Virus record (IMG/VR): IMGVR_UViG_3300021091_000203
Coordinates: 1 to 36,512 of that record
Reading direction: 5' to 3' (one strand)
Source of the DNA: a virus
DNA: 36,512 bases
Shown one piece after another: positions 1 through 7,381 of this stretch (its first letter is position 1; every line of letters begins with the position of its first letter). The translations under genes and the position numbers were made by a program. Under the pieces are notes generated by a model, which was not told the DNA's origin, did no database searches, and saw nothing but the letters and a program-made list of their open reading frames with translations.

Positions 1-552
1 CGTAGTTCCTCCATTCTGCACTATATTGTACCAAGTGCAGCAGCAGGCATAGCAGCAAGAACAACCACCATGACCGCCTTCTGCACAAAAATTAGTTAAT
101 CCAAATCCTGTAATAAAAGTTTTTCCACCTTGTTGACCACAAGTATTACCATCTCTGCCATTTCCAGGTTGAGCAACGTCAATAGAATAACAGCACCCTT
201 GAATACTAGAAGTAGTTCCAGAAAGAGTACCTCTTATTCTTTTTACAGCATATGCCCCAGAACCACCTGGAATTGCCCTTCCACAGCAGCAACTAGAACC
301 TCCGCCGCCGCCAGCTCCCCAGATTTCAAAAATTACATCCGAGACCCCAGCAGGAACGCACCAAGCTTGATATGCATAGTAATCAAAACTTGTATCATAA
401 CCTTGACAAGTAGCTCCATGGAGAGCAGAGATATACTGAACGCAGCGCCCTGGAGATGGGTATGGTGGCAACTTAGAAAAAGCATCTGGTGCAGAAGCAG
501 ATGCCAGAGAGCTCTCTGTCACGATACCTAGGAGTGTTCTTAAACTAGCCAT
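1..552 (-). CDS. Cys/Gly-rich virion protein, paralogue 3 (3' end cut off)
   Basis: This frame is open from an ATG at 552-550 down to base 1, so the C-terminus lies outside the window (184 codons visible). It opens with MASLRTLLG, the same kind of N-terminus as its two upstream neighbours. At about residues 67-100 it has WCVPAG, FEIWGAGGGGG, then SSCCCG and PGGSGAY. Later come GGKTFITG, NFCAEGG and cysteine clusters such as CSCCYACCC. This layout is shared with the genes at 577-1512 and 1530-2459, so it is the third member of a tandem paralogue set. A good ribosome site (AAAGGAAG) lies five bases before the ATG. The role is not known. Gly-rich surface loops and the position at the end of a fibre block suggest a distal adhesin or virion-surface protein, which is inference. 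The family assignment by paralogy is firm. Confidence 0.85.
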   Translation of the reverse strand, partial: MASLRTLLGIVTESSLASASAPDAFSKLPPYPSPGRCVQYISALHGATCQGYDTSFDYYAYQAWCVPAGVSDVIFEIWGAGGGGGSSCCCGRAIPGGSGAYAVKRIRGTLSGTTSSIQGCCYSIDVAQPGNGRDGNTCGQQGGKTFITGFGLTNFCAEGGHGGCSCCYACCCTWYNIVQNGGTT

Positions 553-572
553 TTGTACTTCCTTTATTAAAC

Positions 573-580
573 GTATTTAG
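573..580 (-). promoter_or_regulatory. Possible late promoter box, CTAAATAC variant
   Basis: The minus strand reads CTAAATAC about 21 bases before the ATG at 552, overlapping the stop codon of the upstream gene. It differs from the T4 late box TATAAATA at its first two bases but has the same distance to the start codon as the better boxes in this window, and is followed by AATAAAGGA as at 2823. It is a weak candidate. Confidence 0.3.
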
Positions 581-1512
581 TTACAGAAATGATACGCACA
601 ATTTTGATTTAATCCAATCCAGCAGGAACAATATGTAATTCTAATTAAACCTCCACCCCCTCGCCATCCATAACAACATCCACCAGCACAACTAGTTGAT
701 GAAGGAGATCCAACGCCAGGCAAAGTATTATTACAGTTCATATTATATGCATACGGAGTCGTTCCCTGACAATATGTATAGTCATTAATACAAGAATTGC
801 CCATATTTTTTGACATTATGTGACCACCTAGATCATCAATCAGTTTTGCTGGATATGCTAAACCTATTTTAGCATTACAATTATTTGATGTATTATATAT
901 TCTAAAGAATCCTGGTCTACCAGGAATTATGCAATCTCCACCAAATCCACAGGAACAATTAGCAGTTGGACTATAACCACCAGCACCAGTAAAGTAAACT
1001 CTATCTTGACATCTAAATTCAGTAGACCAAAAAGCATAACAGCAAGTTTTGCCTGGTAATCCACCTTCTGCACAAAGATTAGATATTGCTGGACCAGTAA
1101 TATAAGTTTTACACCCCTGAATACCTACACAACACGCAGAACAACATGTTGGTGGAGCAACAAACAATGCATAACGACACCCACCTTGCCATCCAGAATC
1201 TCCGCATGTAGTAATTGTTTTTCTTACATACGCTCCAGATCCTCCTGGTATCCCTTGCTGACAGCAGCAACCGCCAGCTCCAGATCCCCCGCCACCCCAT
1301 AACTCAAATGTTATCTGAGTCGTTCCACAAGGAACACACCAGTTCAGTAAACAATATTCATGATAGTTTGCTTCACAGTTGTTTAGATTACAATATGGAT
1401 GGAAAACAAATTGCTTGCCATCTCTTACTCTACTTAAAGACCCTACCTCACCAGCAGTAGTTAAAAGTGTAGATCCAAATTCTTTTCCTAATAACCCTCT
1501 TAGATTAGCCAT
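577..1512 (-). CDS. Cys/Gly-rich virion protein, paralogue 2
   Basis: This 311-residue protein contains 33 cysteines by my count (about 10.6%). It has the paralogue signature in order: MANLRGLLG at the start, a C..C spaced region, NWCVPCG, FELWGGGGSGAGG followed by CCC, IPGGSGAY, then GCKTYITGP, NLCAEGG and TCCYAF. The end is again glycine-rich (GWRGGGGLIRITYCSCW). No signal peptide or membrane segment is visible, so it should be cytoplasmic until assembly. The Gly-rich blocks resemble in style the polyglycine loops of T-even gp38 adhesins, but I see no residue-level homology. It lies 17 bases after the 1530-2459 gene and 24 bases before the next paralogue, so the three are probably co-transcribed. 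Function unknown; distal adhesion or virion surface is the best guess. Confidence 0.88.
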   Translation of the reverse strand: MANLRGLLGKEFGSTLLTTAGEVGSLSRVRDGKQFVFHPYCNLNNCEANYHEYCLLNWCVPCGTTQITFELWGGGGSGAGGCCCQQGIPGGSGAYVRKTITTCGDSGWQGGCRYALFVAPPTCCSACCVGIQGCKTYITGPAISNLCAEGGLPGKTCCYAFWSTEFRCQDRVYFTGAGGYSPTANCSCGFGGDCIIPGRPGFFRIYNTSNNCNAKIGLAYPAKLIDDLGGHIMSKNMGNSCINDYTYCQGTTPYAYNMNCNNTLPGVGSPSSTSCAGGCCYGWRGGGGLIRITYCSCWIGLNQNCAYHFCN

Positions 1513-1529
1513 TTCTTTACAAATCCTCT

Positions 1530-2459
1530 TTATTGTTTACAGAATACTGAAATTTTAACTAATCCATATGCACCCTCGCTACCACAGCAGCAACCACCGC
1601 CATACGTATCTGAACCCATAGCGCCCATACCAGGAGGACCATTTCTAAAACAATCACTACTTAATCCACCATTATTGCCAGTTAACCACAGTGTTTCTGT
1701 TCTGCCGCAAGAAGCCATCGTGTGATATCTAATTGTAGACCACGTTCCCATTCTTGCATCTTGATTTGGTGCAGAAGGAGCAAATCTCTTCATCCAGCAC
1801 CAGTTTCCACAATCTTGGCAATCTGATTGGTTGTAACCTCCCAAATTTCCCCAGTAATCCTTTCCTTCAGCATTACAACACGCTCTTATTTCACGACAGC
1901 AAGAATATTTGTCTGTTTGCCATCTATTCCATGGTTCTCCAACCATCCAGTTTAATCTAGTTTGACATGCACCAGCATAAAACGCATGACCAAAACAGCA
2001 ACTATATCCAGTGCATCCACCACAGGCACAGAAGGCATCTAATCCTGGACCAATAATAAATGTCTTACAACCATCATATCCACCGTTTCCTGGGTGTCTG
2101 CAAGTCCCTGACGCAACACAGATGTCATAGCAACAACAATCCAGTTGATTAACCCCTCGATCTGCTGCACAGACAGTACATTGTTGATATTGTCCAGAAG
2201 CTCCTGGCCAACTTGTCATACAGCAGCAAGAACCCCCGCCGCCGCCACCGCCGCCCCAAATTTCAAACTTAACCTTACAAACACATTTTGCTGGAACGCA
2301 CCACGTAAGATATTGTCTGTGATACTCATAACTATTGTCAAAAGTCCAACAGTGACCACCTCTAAACCAAATTTGGTGAGAATTTACTTCACCATAAAAT
2401 GTGGGGGAAGGTACTGAATTAACATCTGCAGCATCTAAAAGATTTCTTAAACTGGACAT
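1530..2459 (-). CDS. Cys/Gly-rich virion protein, paralogue 1
   Basis: This 309-residue protein has 34 cysteines by my count and belongs to the same family as the two genes that follow. It starts MSSLRNLLD, has TWCVPAKC, FEIWGGGGGGGGS then CCC, WPGASGQY, GCKTFIIGPG, a CACGGC cluster and SCCFG. Near its end GGGCCCGSEGAYGLVKI matches the Gly/Cys C-terminus of the 577-1512 protein. The region between about residues 150 and 260 differs strongly from its paralogue and is rich in W, R and N. This is what one expects if a conserved core carries a variable recognition surface, though that is inference. No strong Shine-Dalgarno precedes the ATG, and the gene is 17 bases after the 2477-2800 gene. Function unknown. 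Confidence 0.88.
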   Translation of the reverse strand: MSSLRNLLDAADVNSVPSPTFYGEVNSHQIWFRGGHCWTFDNSYEYHRQYLTWCVPAKCVCKVKFEIWGGGGGGGGSCCCMTSWPGASGQYQQCTVCAADRGVNQLDCCCYDICVASGTCRHPGNGGYDGCKTFIIGPGLDAFCACGGCTGYSCCFGHAFYAGACQTRLNWMVGEPWNRWQTDKYSCCREIRACCNAEGKDYWGNLGGYNQSDCQDCGNWCWMKRFAPSAPNQDARMGTWSTIRYHTMASCGRTETLWLTGNNGGLSSDCFRNGPPGMGAMGSDTYGGGCCCGSEGAYGLVKISVFCKQ

Positions 2460-2476
2460 CTAATTATACCTATGTA

Positions 2477-2800
2477 TTAGTTACTAAGAATAGACCAACC
2501 GTAAGCAGAACCAGTATAAATTAATTCAAGTGATGCATTTTTAATATCAAAATCCAAATCTTCTGCTAAATTAGCAATCTTGTTGCCATTCCTCAAAACT
2601 ACAGCTTTATTAACACCACAGTTACCAGCAGCATCAATAAGATTGATACGATCACCAATGCTAGGGTTTGCTGGTAAGGTAATATTAAACGAGGCAGATG
2701 TTGTATCAATTAACAAGATTTGATTAGCTAACGCAGTATGTGCTGTTGTTAGTGCTACCGATACCTTTGTTTCAGTTATTTCTGAAAGTGAACGTCCCAT
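2477..2800 (-). CDS. Small beta-rich virion protein
   Basis: This 107-residue protein begins MGRSLSEITETKVSVAL and contains the block NITLPANPSIGDRINLID, then KAVVLRNGNKI, AEDLDFDIKNASLELIY and YGWSIL. Short 'TLPA.PS.GD.I.F.D' proteins of this shape are familiar as phage fibre-associated or virion proteins in marine T4-like phages, where the motif forms a beta-sandwich-like repeat. I cannot assign a precise role. It has one of the best ribosome sites in the window (AAAGGAGAT) and its own NATAAATA box at 2823-2830, which suggests a separately boosted and abundant product. It probably leads the operon of Cys/Gly-rich genes that follow. Confidence 0.8.
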   Translation of the reverse strand: MGRSLSEITETKVSVALTTAHTALANQILLIDTTSASFNITLPANPSIGDRINLIDAAGNCGVNKAVVLRNGNKIANLAEDLDFDIKNASLELIYTGSAYGWSILSN

Positions 2801-2822
2801 TGACTTTAATCTCCTTTATTAG

Positions 2823-2830
2823 TATTTATC
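2823..2830 (-). promoter_or_regulatory. T4-type late promoter box GATAAATA
   Basis: The minus strand reads GATAAATACTAATAAAGGAG. The NATAAATA box lies 22 bases before the ATG at 2800 and touches the stop codon of the upstream gene. The extended sequence ATAAATACTAATAAA is also found at the 3188 site. It is expected to be used by host RNA polymerase with the phage late sigma factor (gp55-like). Confidence 0.7.
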
Positions 2831-3152
2831 AAATAGTTGATTCTTCTACGCCATAAACGGAGATGCTTACACCAGCAGTATCCGCAAAAGCAACAATTCT
2901 TTTTGTTGCCTGTAGGGCAATACCAGTTCTTTCAAGAACTCCAAAACCAGCAATCTTAGCATTGTATTCAATATACTCTGCGGCAGTTGGGGTAGCAGCT
3001 GCTGCAAGAGCAATCCTAACATTTACAGGTGTAGCGTTTGTATTAACAACGTTAAAATTTACATAAGCTACAACATCTGCAGGCACAGTAAAAATTGTTG
3101 TTAGTGCGTTGGCAGTTAATGAGGTTTGTGTCCCCAAAATTCCAGAAGCCAT
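2829..3152 (-). CDS. Small virion structural protein (MASGILG type)
   Basis: This 107-residue protein begins MASGILGTQTSLTANAL and continues with TIFTVPADVVAYVNFNVVN, AALAAAATPTAAEYIEYNA, GFGVLERTGIALQATKRIV and a last strand SISVYGVEES. Proteins of this length and layout ('VYTVPA...VNVCNR..TPV.VR.A', then 'YIEYD...VLERTG') are common in the structural region of T4-like cyanophages and are annotated as virion proteins of unknown role. The predicted fold is all beta. It has a strong ribosome site (AAGGAGAA) and a perfect TATAAATA box at 3188-3195, directly after a terminator hairpin, so it starts a new transcription unit and should be well expressed. Confidence 0.85.
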   Translation of the reverse strand: MASGILGTQTSLTANALTTIFTVPADVVAYVNFNVVNTNATPVNVRIALAAAATPTAAEYIEYNAKIAGFGVLERTGIALQATKRIVAFADTAGVSISVYGVEESTI

Positions 3153-3187
3153 TTAATATTCTCCTTGATAATCCGTTTGTTTATTAG

Positions 3188-3195
3188 TATTTATA
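3188..3195 (-). promoter_or_regulatory. T4-type late promoter box TATAAATA
   Basis: A perfect TATAAATA lies on the minus strand 36 bases before the ATG at 3152, within the extended sequence TATAAATACTAATAAA. It follows directly on the hairpin at 3201-3219, so the end of one unit and the start of the next are packed into about 70 bases. Confidence 0.8.
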
Positions 3196-3200
3196 AATGA

Positions 3201-3219
3201 GGGGAGTTAAATACTCCCC
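3201..3219 (-). terminator. Hairpin after the long fibre gene
   Basis: GGGGAGT and ACTCCCC form a 7-bp stem with a five-base loop, 7 bases after the stop codon of the 3226-6492 gene. On the minus strand it is followed by TCATTTATAAAT, which is only a broken T-run, so termination may be partial. Location between a stop codon and a promoter box supports the call. Confidence 0.55.
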
Positions 3220-3225
3220 AATCAA

Positions 3226-6200
3226 TCAGGCGCCACCAGCCCAGAAGGTAAATCCTTTTGTTTTGGTTTTCTTGTCTATGTATGTTTTCACAGCTTTTTG
3301 TGTAGGAACTTTGGTGTTGCTATTAGCAGATAAAGTCGTATCAGAAGAAAATTCACTAATACTTTCTCCAAGTTGAGCACCAATTGAACCAAGTCGTAGA
3401 GATGACAGACCAGACAAATCGAATGAAGATGCGTTCAAAGTTGTACTACCAGTTGCCTGATTAACCTTAAAGTAACGACCAACGGTAAAGTTGCCATCTT
3501 GATCTGTTGATACAAAGAATACACGACCTGGGAATTGCTCAGTAACTTCGTTACCTTGAGCTGCCGCTACAAGAGGCAATCCAGGGAAATTGGTTGTAGT
3601 TTTCCCACCAGTTCCAATATTCAAGAAATCGTGACCAGTTAATCTTACTTGAGAATACAAGTATCTAATCTTAAAACTTTGTGTATCAAATGTTGGTGTT
3701 GGTTTTGTTTGAGTTAGAACAACTAAAACACTTCCTGTAGTGTCGGTAGCTACATTAGTTACTTGCATAAACTCGTTATCTAATTTGACAAAATCAGTAA
3801 CTAAGACACCATTTGAAGATACTACTCTAATTGTTGACGATGTTGGAGTCATATCACCAAGAGTTGTTGTCTGATTTGGAACTTTAATTTGGATTGCTCT
3901 CGCGGTTGCACCAGAAGCATGAACAGCAGCTGTTGTTCCTTCCTGACCTCGTAATACTACAATTGACGTAGCAGTTGGGAACGAATCTACTTTCATCATT
4001 TCGTTGTTTACAATTATAAAACCTCCAACCGTAATTCCTGTAATTGAAGTAACAAAAATGGTAGATTCAGAAGCGGAATTAATTGCAGCAGTTAAAGTTG
4101 TTGTAGTTCCTGTTTGATATCTAGTCAAACTTGAGAGTCCATCATGAGATGCAGCAGTGGAACCTAATAAACCTCTTGTGATACTGATTGTTCCTCTTCC
4201 AATTGGTGCTTTATAAGAAGAGTTTGCAACAACAAATGTAAATGGTTCTTCACCTAAACCACCAGGACCAGTAATAAATTCAATTGAACCACCTGCTTTT
4301 GGAGCTGCGCCCAACCCTTTTATAGATAGTGTGAATCCTGATTGTCCTTGGTTTGCTGTAGCATTGTTGACCAAGGTAGCTGTTGCGGATGTAGTTTGAC
4401 CAATAATCCCTTCATTTTGAGCAAAGGTTCCCTTCAAAGGTCTGTAAAGAATTTTTTGGTTTGATGCTTGCCAACTAACAATTTCTCCAATTGCGCCAGA
4501 AGTTAATCCAGTAATTCTTTCGTCAGTATCAAAATTACCTACAAGAGAAGCTGTAATATAATTTAATTCTTTACCATCGATTTGTCCATCTAAAGTTGCC
4601 TCGTTAGTATTAAATCCAGAGGAAACAATAGCGTAAGTACCCCAAGAAGAGTTGCCTGCAAGAGATCTAATAGCTCCTCCACGAGTTGCAGCATAAGAAA
4701 TGTGAGCATAATAAGTGAAGGAAGATACAATTTCTGAATTACCATTATTTGTAATCCAGAATCCTACGCCACCCTGCTCATGAATTTGGGTAAACGAGTC
4801 AAACAACATAGATTTGTTTGATTTGGTTGCAGTCCCATCCCATTTTGCATGAACATCGCCGTCAACAATAGCACCAACACCAGTATTTGAAAATGCAGAA
4901 CACTGAGAAATATATGGCGATTTTGTTGTTGGGGAGTTTGGATATAGTCGTAAAAATACGCCCTTAATAGTAGCGGTGTTCATGTCTTTTGGATCAGTTG
5001 TTGATGGAACAAATCCGTTCATTCCATCCATAACTAGATCTTTGAGCATTGTTTTGTTGCTCATAAAGAACATGGTAGAATTTTCATTTGTAATTGGTTC
5101 AACGGCAGTGATTGTAGTATCAACAACACCAGTTTCATATGTATCACTAGTTGTCCATGCTCCACCAGTTAATGGTTTAATAATAATTTGAGCACCACCA
5201 GCTTCAACATCTAAAATCATGGCAGTTTTTGCTACGCCGCCACCTGCTGAAATAACATCTCCCAATACTCTATATTGTGCTGCTGGAGTTGTTCCTAAAG
5301 TAAGCCTTACGGTTGAACTGTTTCCAGTTTTGGGTTTAATGACAGATGTTCTTATGTTATCACCAACAATAGAAACATTGTCTGGTATAATAATAGGAAG
5401 AGTTTCAAAGTAAGTTCCTGCTTTAACGTAAATTGTTGCAGGACCAGTAATGTTATCACAGGCATGTCTTAAAGATGCCCATGCGCCAGTAATATTTTCC
5501 CCATCGTTCAAATCGCTTCCGTTTGTAGTTACATAGTAAACGGGGTCTGTTTTGTTATTATCTTTCCATTCGGGATAACCAGCAGAAGAAACAGTTAGGG
5601 TTTGACCTACTGTACCGATCGGCAATCTTGCTGGACCAGATCCACTTTGATAGACAGTATCACCAGCAGATGTCAATACGTTTGTTTGAGCACCTTGAGC
5701 GAGAGAATTCCAATATGTTCCAGTAGTATCAAGTTCTGGTGGATCATTTGTAGAAGTTGCTACGTTAATGTAACTATTACTATTTCTTGAAATAGCATCT
5801 CCAGGTTGATACAGCGTACCAGAATTCCAAGTTCCTTTCCAAGTAAATCCACCTACAATAAAACTCCAAGTAGTTGGACTTGAGGAAGGAAGAGTACCAG
5901 AGTTGGTAATATTTGCAACATAAGAGTTGCCGCCAAGTAGTACAACATCTCCAGGTTTGTAGTTGGTCCCAACATCCCAAGTACCAACAACTTTAAAACC
6001 TGTAGTTAAAATTTCCCAATCAGTAATTAAATTTAGATTGGGAGCTTTATTTGTGTTGATTGATTTTGAAACATAACTGTAACCACCATGAGTTACAATA
6101 TCTCCTGGTTGAAATTCGCTTGTAGCATTCCAAGTATCTTCAAACCTCAATCCGTCTAAGTATGAAGCAAAGTTTGCCTCTACAAAAGTTGCGGCAGATG

Positions 6201-6492
6201 TATGAGGAACGATTGTTCTATAAAGAATGTTACCATACTTTACAATATCGTTTAGTTTATAGAAAGTAGATGCCGCCCAATTTCCTTTATTGTAAATGCC
6301 CTCCGTATGTAATGACCATTTACTGGCATCGTTGGAATACCAAAAAGTTTGGTTGGATACGGATGTGTGATTTGAAATACACACGTAAGTGTTGGCGCCA
6401 AACTTTACAATGTCATCAATGACATATGCTGTATTGACTACCCAATCACCTCTCCAATTAAATTTTAATCTACCTAATCTGAAATCTGCCAT
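3226..6492 (-). CDS. Long tail-fibre-like protein with W/GD modules and a pectate-lyase-like segment
   Basis: This 1,088-residue protein has a clear domain order. Residues 11-245 hold five modules of about 50 residues with a W..G.W...T.Y..GD.V..GG.SYV pattern, resembling small carbohydrate-binding modules of chitinase type (CBM5/12). Residues 317-380 read YYVTTNGSDLNDG, ASLRHACDNI, IYVKAGTY and VSIVGDN, the classic start of a right-handed parallel beta-helix (DUF1565/pectate-lyase-like). Further on are a GLTSGAIGEI module and two 'STIFV...GG.I.VNNE.M' modules. The end has DGNFTVGRYFKVNQATG, SSLRLGSIGAQLGE and VPTQKAVKTYIDKK, typical of the C-terminus of T4-like cyanophage fibre proteins. A role in binding or degrading a cell-surface polysaccharide is inference. 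It is 12 bases after the 129-residue gene and ends at the hairpin at 3201. Ribosome site AAGGAA. Confidence 0.88.
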   Translation of the reverse strand: MADFRLGRLKFNWRGDWVVNTAYVIDDIVKFGANTYVCISNHTSVSNQTFWYSNDASKWSLHTEGIYNKGNWAASTFYKLNDIVKYGNILYRTIVPHTSAATFVEANFASYLDGLRFEDTWNATSEFQPGDIVTHGGYSYVSKSINTNKAPNLNLITDWEILTTGFKVVGTWDVGTNYKPGDVVLLGGNSYVANITNSGTLPSSSPTTWSFIVGGFTWKGTWNSGTLYQPGDAISRNSNSYINVATSTNDPPELDTTGTYWNSLAQGAQTNVLTSAGDTVYQSGSGPARLPIGTVGQTLTVSSAGYPEWKDNNKTDPVYYVTTNGSDLNDGENITGAWASLRHACDNITGPATIYVKAGTYFETLPIIIPDNVSIVGDNIRTSVIKPKTGNSSTVRLTLGTTPAAQYRVLGDVISAGGGVAKTAMILDVEAGGAQIIIKPLTGGAWTTSDTYETGVVDTTITAVEPITNENSTMFFMSNKTMLKDLVMDGMNGFVPSTTDPKDMNTATIKGVFLRLYPNSPTTKSPYISQCSAFSNTGVGAIVDGDVHAKWDGTATKSNKSMLFDSFTQIHEQGGVGFWITNNGNSEIVSSFTYYAHISYAATRGGAIRSLAGNSSWGTYAIVSSGFNTNEATLDGQIDGKELNYITASLVGNFDTDERITGLTSGAIGEIVSWQASNQKILYRPLKGTFAQNEGIIGQTTSATATLVNNATANQGQSGFTLSIKGLGAAPKAGGSIEFITGPGGLGEEPFTFVVANSSYKAPIGRGTISITRGLLGSTAASHDGLSSLTRYQTGTTTTLTAAINSASESTIFVTSITGITVGGFIIVNNEMMKVDSFPTATSIVVLRGQEGTTAAVHASGATARAIQIKVPNQTTTLGDMTPTSSTIRVVSSNGVLVTDFVKLDNEFMQVTNVATDTTGSVLVVLTQTKPTPTFDTQSFKIRYLYSQVRLTGHDFLNIGTGGKTTTNFPGLPLVAAAQGNEVTEQFPGRVFFVSTDQDGNFTVGRYFKVNQATGSTTLNASSFDLSGLSSLRLGSIGAQLGESISEFSSDTTLSANSNTKVPTQKAVKTYIDKKTKTKGFTFWAGGA

Positions 6493-6504
6493 TTTCGTTC
6501 CTTA

Positions 6505-6894
6505 TTATTTGGGACCTGCTGAGGTGTGATTATATGCTTCGTTGAAGCGAATAACAAAATAACCATCATCATCAATAAAATATGTCACTTTACGACTATC
6601 AAACCTGTACTGTTGATATTTATCTTGTGGATGATTGTAAAATGATTTTTCCTCTGTAGTTTCTTCTACATAATCGTAAACACCAGTTGCAATATCTAAG
6701 TAGGGTGTGCCGTCTAACCTATAAAAATCCGCAACTTCGTTAGTAATACTTCTGATATTTGTATACACCAACATACCATCAGCATCTCTACGAAGAGCGT
6801 GGATGGTAAAATCATTACCCAGAGTATAGTTATTAGCAGCGAATCCAGATTCAGTTGATCCAGATCTAAAACTATCGCTTATATACATTGTCAT
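6505..6894 (-). CDS. Small virion structural protein
   Basis: This 129-residue protein begins MTMYISDSFRSGSTESGF and has FTIHALRRDADGMLVYTN, then VYDYVEETTEEKSFYNHPQD, YRFDSRKVTYFIDDDG and YFVIRFNEAYNH. The 'ALRR...GML.YT' block is familiar in small structural proteins of T4-like marine phages, of unknown function. Its ATG overlaps the stop codon of the upstream gene (ATGA) and it is followed after 12 bases by the long fibre gene, so the three form a coupled operon. It may be a connector or chaperone for the fibre, which is only suggested by position. Confidence 0.8.
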   Translation of the reverse strand: MTMYISDSFRSGSTESGFAANNYTLGNDFTIHALRRDADGMLVYTNIRSITNEVADFYRLDGTPYLDIATGVYDYVEETTEEKSFYNHPQDKYQQYRFDSRKVTYFIDDDGYFVIRFNEAYNHTSAGPK

Positions 6895-7349
6895 ATGAGT
6901 ACCCTCCAGTAATTTCCATCCCAGATTAATTGAACTCGTGCTCCCTTCAAGTCAAATATTAATGGCGAACTAACAACTTGGAAAGTGTTTTGAAACTGTC
7001 TATTAATAGGATCAACGATTGTAACATTATTTATATCCCAAGTAAAAGCAGTATCAACAAATTCCACAGTGTCTCCAGGTTTTGGAACGAGTTGATTATT
7101 ATACAAAGGTAATGTCAATGTTAATGGACCACCAGAAGTATCAACCAAATATCTTAAACTGGTTCCTAATACTTGTGATGTATTAATGTACTGCCACCTT
7201 GCTCTAAAAACATCAAATCCTCCAGTAGTTGACCCGTCATGAATGACGGCCATCTTTTTGTCGGTGTCAATTGTAAGTTCACCTTGTGCTCCAGTAAATA
7301 GAGCGTGCTCGGCGGTAGTACCCCTTCTAAATTGTACCTGGGTGGTCAT
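6891..7349 (-). CDS. Virion protein with Mtd-N-like (virion-binding) domain
   Basis: This protein of 152 residues starts TTQVQFRRGTTAEHALF, followed by GELTIDTDKKMAVIHDG. That is the pattern of the N-terminal domain of the Bordetella phage major tropism determinant and many phage fibre proteins (Mtd_N), which attaches a fibre to the virion. The rest (SLRYLVDTSGGPLTLTLP, PGDTVEFVDTAFTW, NFQVV-like strands, LIWDGNYWRVL) is beta-rich; the end resembles other small fibre-associated phage proteins. A longer reading from a TTG at 7367 is possible, but the late promoter box at 7371-7378 would put the transcript start at about that codon, so I prefer the ATG at 7349. It leads the three-gene fibre operon. 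Confidence 0.82.
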   Translation of the reverse strand: MTTQVQFRRGTTAEHALFTGAQGELTIDTDKKMAVIHDGSTTGGFDVFRARWQYINTSQVLGTSLRYLVDTSGGPLTLTLPLYNNQLVPKPGDTVEFVDTAFTWDINNVTIVDPINRQFQNTFQVVSSPLIFDLKGARVQLIWDGNYWRVLI

Positions 7350-7370
7350 ATTTCTATAAGATACCAAAAA

Positions 7371-7378
7371 TATTTATA
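7371..7378 (-). promoter_or_regulatory. T4-type late promoter box TATAAATA
   Basis: A perfect TATAAATA lies on the minus strand 21 bases before the ATG at 7349 and 3 bases past the stop codon of the giant repeat gene. The short distance leaves a leader of only about 10-15 bases. Confidence 0.8.
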
Positions 7379-7381
7379 ATA

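Noticed and set aside
130-531. 133-codon open frame on the plus strand
   Set aside because: It is antisense to the third Cys/Gly-rich gene, which has paralogues and a good ribosome site. The plus-strand peptide is low-complexity S/T/R-rich shadow sequence.
6891-7367. A TTG start at 7367 for the Mtd-N-like protein
   Set aside because: The late promoter box at 7371-7378 would place the transcript start near or past this codon, and the domain begins at the ATG at 7349.
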